From Bacteroidales bacterium (GTDB lineage: Bacteria; Bacteroidota; Bacteroidia; Bacteroidales; JAFGXI01): a DNA stretch of 6,596 nt. Under the pieces are notes generated by a model that was given only the letters and a program-made list of their open reading frames with translations, ran no database searches and had not been told where the DNA came from. Below, in pieces: positions 1 through 6,327 of this stretch. The position numbers and the translations under genes are program-made. The stretch covers positions 1 to 6,596 of the forward strand of contig JALSQC010000406.1 in assembly GCA_026985625.1 (NCBI GenBank), read 5' to 3'. Within the stretch, counting starts at the first letter, position 1. Each line of letters opens with the position of its first letter.

Positions 1-178
1 CAACAACAGGGACAATATTTTCTTGATGAGCACGCGATGCCAATTCCGGAACAACGCCTCCGTATTGTTCGTGTATGCTTTGATTTGCTATTTCGTTTGA
101 CAAAAGAACTCCATCTTTAATTATTGCTGCCGATGTATCGTCGCAAGATGATTCTATTCCTAAAATTATTACACTCAT
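1..178 (-). CDS. tsaD: TsaD, tRNA N6-threonylcarbamoyladenosine transferase subunit (5' part, truncated by window edge)
   Basis: TsaD (Gcp/Kae1/YgjD family) transfers the threonylcarbamoyl group from threonylcarbamoyl-AMP to A37 of ANN-decoding tRNAs, working with TsaB and TsaE in the cytoplasm. Only the first 59 residues are present, reading leftward off the window. They carry two family signatures: the N-terminal ASKHA ATPase strand GIESSCDDTSAAI (residues 7-19) and YGGVVPELASRAH (residues 39-51). The metal-binding HxxxH motif and the rest of the roughly 340-residue protein lie outside. The ATG at 176-178 fits the family, whose members start a few residues before the ILGIESSCD strand. The gene is divergent from tamB across about 118 bases. 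Identification is firm; completeness of the gene cannot be judged. Confidence 0.96.
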   Translation of the reverse strand, partial: MSVIILGIESSCDDTSAAIIKDGVLLSNEIANQSIHEQYGGVVPELASRAHQENIVPVV

Positions 179-230
179 TATATATTTCTGTTTTAATTTG
201 TAAAAATTAAAAACTTTTATTAAAATTTTA

Positions 231-238
231 CAAATATC
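231..238 (-). promoter_or_regulatory. candidate -7 promoter element for tsaD
   Basis: On the minus strand this reads GATATTTG, one mismatch from the Bacteroidota -7 consensus TAnnTTTG. It would give tsaD a leader of roughly 45 bases. I see no clear -33 TTTG upstream of it. It is the best match I found between the two divergent genes on this strand, but in DNA this AT-rich a near-match is weak evidence. Confidence 0.3.
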
Positions 239-246
239 CGAATAAT

Positions 247-279
247 ATTTTAAAGAAAATGAAAAAGAATTTACATTTG
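247..279 (+). promoter_or_regulatory. promoter for tamB (-33-like ATTTTAAA and -7 TACATTTG)
   Basis: TACATTTG at 272-279 matches the Bacteroidota primary-sigma -7 consensus TAnnTTTG exactly. ATTTTAAA at 247-254, 17 bases upstream, occupies the place of the -33 element, although the usual TTTG is not present. The same ATTTTAAA occurs 16 bases upstream of the second promoter (4975-5006). Transcription would start near 283-286, so the leader before the proposed tamB start would be only about 10-14 bases. This placement also argues against an ATG at 259, which lies upstream of the -7 box. Confidence 0.6.
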
Positions 280-288
280 TATAAATTC
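267..288. repeat. inverted repeat centred on the tamB -7 box
   Basis: The arms GAATTTA (267-273) and TAAATTC (282-288) are perfect 7-base inverted repeats separated by 8 bases. The -7 element TACATTTG begins inside the left arm and fills most of the spacer. A dyad with the same centre relative to the -7 box occurs at the second promoter (4994-5015). It could be an operator for a dimeric regulator or chance in AT-rich DNA. If transcription starts near 283-286, the left arm is not in the transcript, so an RNA hairpin is unlikely here. Confidence 0.35.
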
Positions 289-296
289 AATAAATT

Positions 297-3200
297 ATAA
301 AACGAGTAAAAAAAATATTAATTTGGTTTTTTTCGGTAATAATTATTATACCGTTAACTATTACATTAATTATTCAATTGCCTACGGTGCAAACTAAACT
401 AACACATTTTTTTGCAGAAAAAATATCAAAAAAAATTCATACAAAAGTAAGTGTAAAGAGTGTTGATATATCGTTTTTTAGCAGTTTAATTTTAAATGAT
501 ATTTATATCGAGGATTTACAAAACGATACATTACTTTATGTTAAAAGCATTGATGCTAATGTTTTAGATTTTAGTATAAAATACAAAAATGTTGTTTTAA
601 AAAAACTTACCTTTGATAGAGTTAATTTTTGTCTTAAAACAGACTCTAACAATAAAACAAATTTACAATTTATTATAGATAGTTTGTTTACCAAAACAGC
701 CGATACAACAAAATCGGATTGGAATATATTTTGCTCAAATTTTTACATAAAAAATTCTCGTTTCTCATACAAGGCTTTTAACAGCAAAAACACAAACTAC
801 GGAATTAATTTTAAAAATGTATCGGTAAATAATATTAATTTGCAAGTGTCTTATATAAAGACATTTAGCGATAGCATAAAGTTAAAAATCCGAAATTTGA
901 CGGCAAAAGAAAAAAGCGGTTTTATTATTAATAATTTAAATTCTGATTTTTTGTTAAGTAACAAAAAAATTAAACTCGATAACGTTAATCTAACGCTAAA
1001 TAACTCTAACATAAAAGCAAAAATATTTGCAATGACTTATAAACGGTTTGCCGATTTTTCGGATTTTTTAAATAAAATTAAATTAATCTCTGATTTTGAT
1101 TCGTCAAAAATAAATTTTTCCGATATTGCTTTTTTTGCTCCCGAATTAAAAAACATAAATCAAGAATTTTTTATAAGCGGAAAAATAAAAGGCAAAATAG
1201 CAAACCTAAAATCTAAAAATTTAAAATTATATATCGGGAAAAATACATTTGTAAATGCAAAAATTAATATCACCGGATTGCCTAATATTTACGAAACTTT
1301 TATTTATGCCGATATAAAAAAATTATATACACAAAAAACCGATTTAAATAAAATATTAAAAAATGTTTTGCCAAACAATAATATTAACATACCTGATAAT
1401 ATTACTAAATTAGGACTAATATCATATAAAGGAAACTTTACTGGTTTTATTAACGATTTTGTTGCTTACGGTAATTTTAACACTCAAATAGGCAAAATAT
1501 CTACCGACATTTCGCTAAAAACAGATACCGTTTTAAAAATAAAAAAATTTAACGGTAAGCTTATTGCCGATAATTTTAATCTTGGCAAGGTATTAATTAA
1601 CGACTCGATTATAGAAAACATAAATTTAGATATAAATATAGATGCCGTTTTAAAAAACAATACTAATTTAAAAGGAAATGTCGAAGGCAAAATCTCGTCT
1701 ATAGAAATAAACAAATATAATTATCGCAATGTTAAAATAGACGGAGATTTTGTTAATAAAATGTTCGACGGACATCTTAATTTTAACGACACAAATATTA
1801 TAATGGATTTTCTTGGACGATTCGATTTTAACAAGCCTCAACCTATTTTAGATTTTACGGCCGATATTAAAAAAATTAAACTCGATAAAATAAACCTTAA
1901 TTATATAAATACCGATACAAATTCAACTTTATCGATGTTACTTATTGCAAAAATTAACGGTTTAGATATTAATAATTTCTATGGTAATCTTGATATTTTT
2001 AACCTAAAATATTTTACAAAAGACAAATTGTTATCTGCAAACAAAATTCAACTGCGAACCGACAAAGTTAATAATGGTAAAAAAATTACATTTAATTCCG
2101 ACTTTGCCGATATCACTATTACAGGAAAATATAATTTTATTAATATTATAAATTCTTTTGAACACATAACAAACGTTTATATACCTAACATATATACAAG
2201 CAAACTGCAACAATTAACCGATACAAATAATTTTATTTTTGATATTACGTTTCATAAAACATCAAAAATATTTGATATATTATTACCAAAATATTTTATA
2301 TCCGAGAACTCAACAATATCGGGCAAATTTAACGATACAAAAAACAATATAGAACTAAACGGAAAATTTGATACTTTAAAAATAAAAAATAATTTATTTA
2401 CAAAAGTTATTGTTAAAACAAGAACTAATAACGATTCAACATTTTTCACAAAATTTAATGCTAAAAAATCAAAAATTGCAGGCACTCTGCCATTAACCGA
2501 TTTAAAATTTAAAACAATAACCAAAAATAATAAAACAAACTTTAATTTAAACTGGTATCGTAAAGATTCAACTATTTACTCGGGCGATATATCGGCTTAT
2601 ACCATATTAAAAAAGAACAAAAATTATTTGCCCGTAATTTATATAAACTTTTTGCCTTCAGACGTTATTATTGCCGACTCGCTTTGGTTTATAAGCGACA
2701 GCAAAATTATAATAGACACAACAAGCATTAATATACAAAATTTTATTTTTAATAAAAACAATCAATACATTTATGCAAACGGAAAAATATCCGAATTAAA
2801 AACAGATTCGTTAAAACTAGATTTTAACGATGTAGAACTAAAAAACATAAATTTTTATATAAAACAATTTGGTTTTGACTTTAAAGGAAAGCTAAACGGA
2901 TATACATATTTAAACAACTTTTATAATAATTTTAATTTTATATCAAACCTTAATATAAATAAATTATTTGTTAACAACGAGCAAATAGGAAATACACACA
3001 TAACAAATAAATGGGACAATAAAAACAAAAAATTTATTCTTGATGCTTATGCTATGCGTGGAAAATTAAAAACCATAAATCTAAAAGGAAATATTTACCC
3101 CGATACAAAAAAAATAGATATGTTGTTAAGTCTAAACAAATTACGACTTAATACTTTTAATCCGTTACTTAAAGGAGTAGCATCGGAGCTTAACGGAATA

Positions 3201-4724
3201 GCAAGCGGAAATATTAAAATTAACGGTAATATATCAAAACCAATAACACAAGGCAGATTAAAATTACAAAAAACATCGTTTAAAATAGATTATCTTAACA
3301 CAAAATACTATTTTACCAATTATGTTGATATATCGGCAAACAAAATAAATTTTGATAATCTTAAAATTTTTGACGAAAAAGGAAACTCTGCAATTGTAAA
3401 CGGCAACATAAGTCACAAATTTTTTAAAAATTTTAATTTTAATATATCAATTAATGCCAACAAACTAAAAGTATTAGATACCAAAGAAAGCGACAACCAA
3501 CTGTTTTACGGAAAAACTTTTGCAAGCGGATTATTTAAAATATCGGGAACACCCGACAACATTTTTTTCGACATAAATGCAACAACCAACAAAAACACAA
3601 GATTTTTTATTCCTGTTACTTCGACAGAAACATCAGAGTCAGCCAATTTTATACGATTTGTAAACAAAGATACATTACTTGTAAAAAAAACAGAGTATAA
3701 AGTAGATTTGTCGGGAATGCAACTTAATTTTGATTTAAATATTACACCCGATGCCGAAATTCAAATAATTTTTGACAAAAAAGTAGGCGATATAATAAAA
3801 AGTAAAGGAAACGGAAACATAAACCTAAAAATCGATACAAAAGGAGAGTTTAAAATTAACGGCGAATATAAAATCGAAAAAGGAGATTATTTATTTACTC
3901 TGCAAAATATTATAAATAAACATTTTGATATAGAAAAAGGAAGCTCAATAAAATGGAACGGCGACCCATACAATGCAGACATTAATATAGATGCAATATA
4001 CCGCACAAAAACATCGCTTTATAATCTTACCTTAGATACTCTTGACAAAACAAAATTACCGGTTCAATGCAAACTACTTATGACAAACAATTTGTTAAAC
4101 CCAAAAATAAAATTTAAAATTGATGTCCCAAATGCAAACGACCGTGCACAAGCCATAATAAACAGTTTTACCGAAGACCAAACAAACAAACAAATGTTAT
4201 CGCTGCTTGTTATAAATAGCTTTTACACACCCGAGAACCTTAGAGGAACAAATGTTACCGAAACAAAATCGTCGGGCAACGCATTAGGAGTTAACTCAAG
4301 CGAATTATTATCGAACCAATTAAGCCATTGGCTATCTCAAATAAGTAACGATTTTGATATTGGAGTTAATTATCGTCCCGGCGACCAAATTACAACCGAC
4401 GAACTAGAGGTTGCACTTTCTACACAAATATTAAACGACCGTGTTACTATTAACGGAAATTTTGGAGTAGGAGGAAACTCTCAAAACACAACCAACAGCA
4501 CATCGGGAATTGCAGGAAACGTAGATATTAACGTAAAAATAAACAAATCAGGCTCGCTACAAATGAAAGGTTATACAAAATCAAACAACGATGTTGTTTA
4601 CAACACATCGCCTACAACACAAGGTGTAGGTATTTTTTATACCGATAACTTCGATACCTTTGGCGAACTTTTAAATAAATATTGGCACAAAATTTTTAAA
4701 AATAAAAAACAAAAAAATAACTAA
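297..4724 (+). CDS. tamB: TamB-like translocation/assembly module protein (AsmA/TamB family, DUF490 C-terminal domain)
   Basis: This is a giant inner-membrane-anchored periplasmic protein of the TamB/YtfN type. Family members form a long hydrophobic beta groove bridging the two membranes, implicated in phospholipid transport and outer-membrane protein assembly; in Bacteroidota the partner is thought to be the BamA-like lipoprotein TamL. Numbering from the TTG at 378, the region after the anchor reads PTVQTKL, then KVSVKSVDISFFSSLILNDI and YIED, typical of Bacteroidota TamB. A long stretch of repetitive beta strands rich in Asn, Lys and Ile follows. The C-terminal TamB domain covers roughly residues 1000-1440, with INATTNKNTRFFIP near 1065, GDYLFTL near 1169, WNGDP near 1193 and SHWLSQISNDFDIGVNYRPG near 1317. 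No ATG, GTG or TTG lies between the in-frame stop (291-293) and 378, yet the frame there encodes KRVKKILIW followed by a hydrophobic segment, the expected anchor. I therefore place the start at ATA 297; ATT 294 is equally possible, and TTG 378 would remove the anchor. It ends in tandem TAA stops. Family assignment is firm; the start is uncertain. Confidence 0.9.
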   Translation: MKRVKKILIWFFSVIIIIPLTITLIIQLPTVQTKLTHFFAEKISKKIHTKVSVKSVDISFFSSLILNDIYIEDLQNDTLLYVKSIDANVLDFSIKYKNVVLKKLTFDRVNFCLKTDSNNKTNLQFIIDSLFTKTADTTKSDWNIFCSNFYIKNSRFSYKAFNSKNTNYGINFKNVSVNNINLQVSYIKTFSDSIKLKIRNLTAKEKSGFIINNLNSDFLLSNKKIKLDNVNLTLNNSNIKAKIFAMTYKRFADFSDFLNKIKLISDFDSSKINFSDIAFFAPELKNINQEFFISGKIKGKIANLKSKNLKLYIGKNTFVNAKINITGLPNIYETFIYADIKKLYTQKTDLNKILKNVLPNNNINIPDNITKLGLISYKGNFTGFINDFVAYGNFNTQIGKISTDISLKTDTVLKIKKFNGKLIADNFNLGKVLINDSIIENINLDINIDAVLKNNTNLKGNVEGKISSIEINKYNYRNVKIDGDFVNKMFDGHLNFNDTNIIMDFLGRFDFNKPQPILDFTADIKKIKLDKINLNYINTDTNSTLSMLLIAKINGLDINNFYGNLDIFNLKYFTKDKLLSANKIQLRTDKVNNGKKITFNSDFADITITGKYNFINIINSFEHITNVYIPNIYTSKLQQLTDTNNFIFDITFHKTSKIFDILLPKYFISENSTISGKFNDTKNNIELNGKFDTLKIKNNLFTKVIVKTRTNNDSTFFTKFNAKKSKIAGTLPLTDLKFKTITKNNKTNFNLNWYRKDSTIYSGDISAYTILKKNKNYLPVIYINFLPSDVIIADSLWFISDSKIIIDTTSINIQNFIFNKNNQYIYANGKISELKTDSLKLDFNDVELKNINFYIKQFGFDFKGKLNGYTYLNNFYNNFNFISNLNINKLFVNNEQIGNTHITNKWDNKNKKFILDAYAMRGKLKTINLKGNIYPDTKKIDMLLSLNKLRLNTFNPLLKGVASELNGIASGNIKINGNISKPITQGRLKLQKTSFKIDYLNTKYYFTNYVDISANKINFDNLKIFDEKGNSAIVNGNISHKFFKNFNFNISINANKLKVLDTKESDNQLFYGKTFASGLFKISGTPDNIFFDINATTNKNTRFFIPVTSTETSESANFIRFVNKDTLLVKKTEYKVDLSGMQLNFDLNITPDAEIQIIFDKKVGDIIKSKGNGNINLKIDTKGEFKINGEYKIEKGDYLFTLQNIINKHFDIEKGSSIKWNGDPYNADINIDAIYRTKTSLYNLTLDTLDKTKLPVQCKLLMTNNLLNPKIKFKIDVPNANDRAQAIINSFTEDQTNKQMLSLLVINSFYTPENLRGTNVTETKSSGNALGVNSSELLSNQLSHWLSQISNDFDIGVNYRPGDQITTDELEVALSTQILNDRVTINGNFGVGGNSQNTTNSTSGIAGNVDINVKINKSGSLQMKGYTKSNNDVVYNTSPTTQGVGIFYTDNFDTFGELLNKYWHKIFKNKKQKNN

Positions 4725-4736
4725 TAATTTAAAACC

Positions 4737-4988
4737 GTGAAATTAAAACTCGACTTGCACGACATATACAATAAAGGTTATCTTATAGATAAAGCTCTTA
4801 ACGATATTATAAACGAGGCTATTGATAAAAAAATAAAATTAGTCGAGATTATTCCCGGAAAAGGTAGCGGACAACTTAAAAAAAAAGTTATCAGATTTTT
4901 ACAAAAACCCGAAATAAAATTAAAATATCATCGTTTAGAAAAAGATAGTAAAAACTTTGGGAGAATATTCGTTCATTTTAAATTCTAA
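4737..4988 (+). CDS. stand-alone Smr-domain protein (small MutS-related)
   Basis: This 83-residue protein is essentially one Smr domain, the fold found at the C-terminus of MutS2 and as single-domain proteins. Smr domains bind or nick DNA or RNA; the substrate of this small form is not known to me. Visible motifs are LDLHD (residues 5-9; usual form LDLHG) and PGKGSG (40-45; usual form HGKGxG), followed by LKKKVIRFL and a C-terminal strand GRIFVHF. The GTG start is forced: LDLH begins at residue 5, and upstream in frame there are only three sense codons (TTT AAA ACC) after the tandem tamB stops. Thus smr lies in the same reading frame as tamB, separated by TAATAA. With a 12-base gap and no promoter-like element between them, the two are probably one operon. 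There is no Shine-Dalgarno sequence. The fold assignment is good; the biological role is open. Confidence 0.88.
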   Translation: MKLKLDLHDIYNKGYLIDKALNDIINEAIDKKIKLVEIIPGKGSGQLKKKVIRFLQKPEIKLKYHRLEKDSKNFGRIFVHFKF

Positions 4989-5006
4989 AAATTTAACTTA
5001 CCTTTG
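4975..5006 (+). promoter_or_regulatory. promoter for the DUF5723-like gene (-33-like ATTTTAAA and -7 TACCTTTG)
   Basis: TACCTTTG at 4999-5006 is an exact TAnnTTTG match. ATTTTAAA at 4975-4982, 16 bases upstream and overlapping the last codons of smr, sits at the -33 position and is identical to the octamer upstream of the tamB promoter. Transcription would begin around 5010-5013, giving a leader of roughly 17-20 bases before the TTG at 5030. The barrel gene can therefore be expressed independently of tamB-smr. Confidence 0.62.
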
Positions 5007-5014
5007 TGTAAGTT
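4995..5014. repeat. inverted repeat enclosing the -7 box; possible operator or weak terminator of tamB-smr
   Basis: The arms AACTTAC (4995-5001) and GTAAGTT (5008-5014) are perfect 7-base inverted repeats around a 6-base loop CTTTGT. The left arm starts seven bases after the smr stop codon. The right arm is followed by TTAATAAT, a poor U-tract. Read as RNA from the tamB-smr transcript it could be a weak intrinsic terminator; read as DNA it is a dyad covering the -7 element of the next gene. Only two of the seven stem pairs are G-C, so a stable hairpin is doubtful. Confidence 0.45.
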
Positions 5015-5029
5015 TAATAATCAAATAAA

Positions 5030-6304
5030 TTGAAACATTTACTTTTTATATTACTACTTTTTGTAGCCACATTAAAGCTGCAAGCACAAATAAACGATGT
5101 TTACAATAATTTGCAGTTACACAAAATAGATTCTACACAAAAAAAAGTTTATGTGGGAATTAATTCGGTTTTTTCGTCAAACTCAATTAAAGTAACATTC
5201 TTTAATAAAATATTAACCAAAGACTATATCGACAATAAAACAAAACAACTAAATAACATCTTGCAACAAAACTATATACTTAGCGAAAACACTAACGTTA
5301 TAAGCTACATTATTAAACCCGACAGTTTTATGTCGCATACCGATGTAGGCTTTAGATTTGATATTGCAAACCTTAACCGCATTACAAGCAATTTTACAAA
5401 AGATGCTTTTAACATTGCCTTTTACGGCAACAAATCTTACGCAGGCAAAAAAGCAGATTTTACGAACTCATATTACAAATCGGTAACATATCAAAAAATT
5501 AATTTCGGATTATTTAAACATTCAAACGATACATTAAATAACGATAAAATAACTTATTATGCAGGATTTTCGTTAATAAACGGTCAAGATTACAAATTTG
5601 CATATCTAAACAATTCAAACTTGTTTACATCGGAAACAGGCGAGTATATCGACTTTAATTTACAAATGACATACGCCTATGCAAAAAACGGAAAAACCGA
5701 TTTTCTCGAAAACAGAGGTATAGGCGGTGCATTTAACTTTAACTTAACATACGAAAATACAAAATATAATTATTTTATAAACCTGTCGCTTGAAGACCTT
5801 GGTATTATTAAATGGAGCAAATACTCTTACGAGACTTTTATCGATAGCAATATGCATTTCGAGGGTGTAGAAATTGCAAATGTTTTAGATATAGAAAATT
5901 ATTCGCCCGGAAATTTATCAAAAGACAGTTTAATGAGCAATATAAATAAAAATACAAAACGCTTATCATACACAACAGGATTAAACGAGAAAATAAACCT
6001 TTCGATATCAAAAAACTTAACAAAAAACAATCTTTTTACAACAATAGGCATAGGATATTTATACAACACCAAAGAACCTTTACCTGTTTTTTACGGTAGA
6101 ACAAATTATATTTTTAACAAACGTTTTGCGGCAAATTTACAGATTGCCTACGGCGGGTTTTCAAATATACAATACGGATTAGGATTATCTTTTGCAATTA
6201 ACAAATTTAATTTATATGTAGGCTCAAACAATCCGTTAGGATTTATTTTAACCGATTTATCTTATTCGCAAAACATATTTATAAAATCGGGATTTAAATT
6301 TTAA
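5030..6304 (+). CDS. DUF5723-like exported outer-membrane beta-barrel protein
   Basis: This is a 424-residue protein with a signal peptide: MKH, a hydrophobic stretch LLFILLLFVATL, then KLQA with likely cleavage after Ala19 (LQA/QIND). The mature part is built of alternating beta strands and ends in GFKF, a terminal aromatic residue typical of outer-membrane barrels. The segment LEDLGIIKW (254-262) and the later glycine-rich strands YGGFSNIQYGLGLSFAINKFNLYVGSNNPLG (roughly 374-404) resemble Bacteroidota DUF5723 proteins, whose function is unknown; I recognise this from memory, without a search. The length is close to what I recall for the family. The start is TTG at 5030: it gives a complete signal peptide and lies just downstream of a good promoter, and there is no Shine-Dalgarno sequence. 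The protein may be assembled by the Bam machinery or assisted by TamB, but adjacency alone does not show it. The stop lies 10 bases from the convergent MazG-like gene. Confidence 0.78.
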   Translation: MKHLLFILLLFVATLKLQAQINDVYNNLQLHKIDSTQKKVYVGINSVFSSNSIKVTFFNKILTKDYIDNKTKQLNNILQQNYILSENTNVISYIIKPDSFMSHTDVGFRFDIANLNRITSNFTKDAFNIAFYGNKSYAGKKADFTNSYYKSVTYQKINFGLFKHSNDTLNNDKITYYAGFSLINGQDYKFAYLNNSNLFTSETGEYIDFNLQMTYAYAKNGKTDFLENRGIGGAFNFNLTYENTKYNYFINLSLEDLGIIKWSKYSYETFIDSNMHFEGVEIANVLDIENYSPGNLSKDSLMSNINKNTKRLSYTTGLNEKINLSISKNLTKNNLFTTIGIGYLYNTKEPLPVFYGRTNYIFNKRFAANLQIAYGGFSNIQYGLGLSFAINKFNLYVGSNNPLGFILTDLSYSQNIFIKSGFKF

Positions 6305-6327
6305 AACAAAAACTTTATTTTAATTTA
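6295..6327. terminator. AT-only imperfect hairpin between convergent genes (possible shared terminator)
   Basis: TAAATTTTAAAA (6295-6306) can pair with TTTTAATTTA (6318-6327), leaving a two-base bulge and an 11-base loop. It spans the stop codons of the two convergent genes and is flanked by T and A runs, so it could act on both strands. The stem has no G-C pairs and such structures are frequent in AT-rich DNA, so support is weak. Confidence 0.22.

Noticed and set aside
259..300. ATG at 259 opening a 13-codon frame (MKKNLHLYKFNKL) that ends at 298-300, just overlapping the proposed tamB start
   Set aside because: It is upstream of or within the predicted promoter, is out of frame with tamB, and ends before the anchor. 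As a leader peptide it has no distinctive codons; it is kept only as an indel alternative for the tamB start.
308..315. Run of eight A within the first tamB codons, a possible slippage or phase-variation tract
   Set aside because: No start codon in either other frame upstream could be joined to the tamB frame by slippage here, and runs of this length are common in this AT-rich DNA.
1484..2524. Open frames on the minus strand inside tamB (1484-1714, 2031-2213, 2252-2524)
   Set aside because: They lie opposite a continuous tamB frame, resemble no family, and arise from the low frequency of stops complementary to its codon use.
378..4724. Asn/Lys/Ile-rich repetitive sequence that could suggest an adhesin, an amyloid or a novel giant surface protein
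   Set aside because: The AsmA/TamB-like N-terminus and the TamB C-terminal domain explain the protein; the composition follows from AT-rich codons.
5838..6023. Minus-strand open frame inside the barrel gene
   Set aside because: It lies wholly opposite a well-supported coding region, has no recognisable motifs and no promoter-like sequence that I could see.
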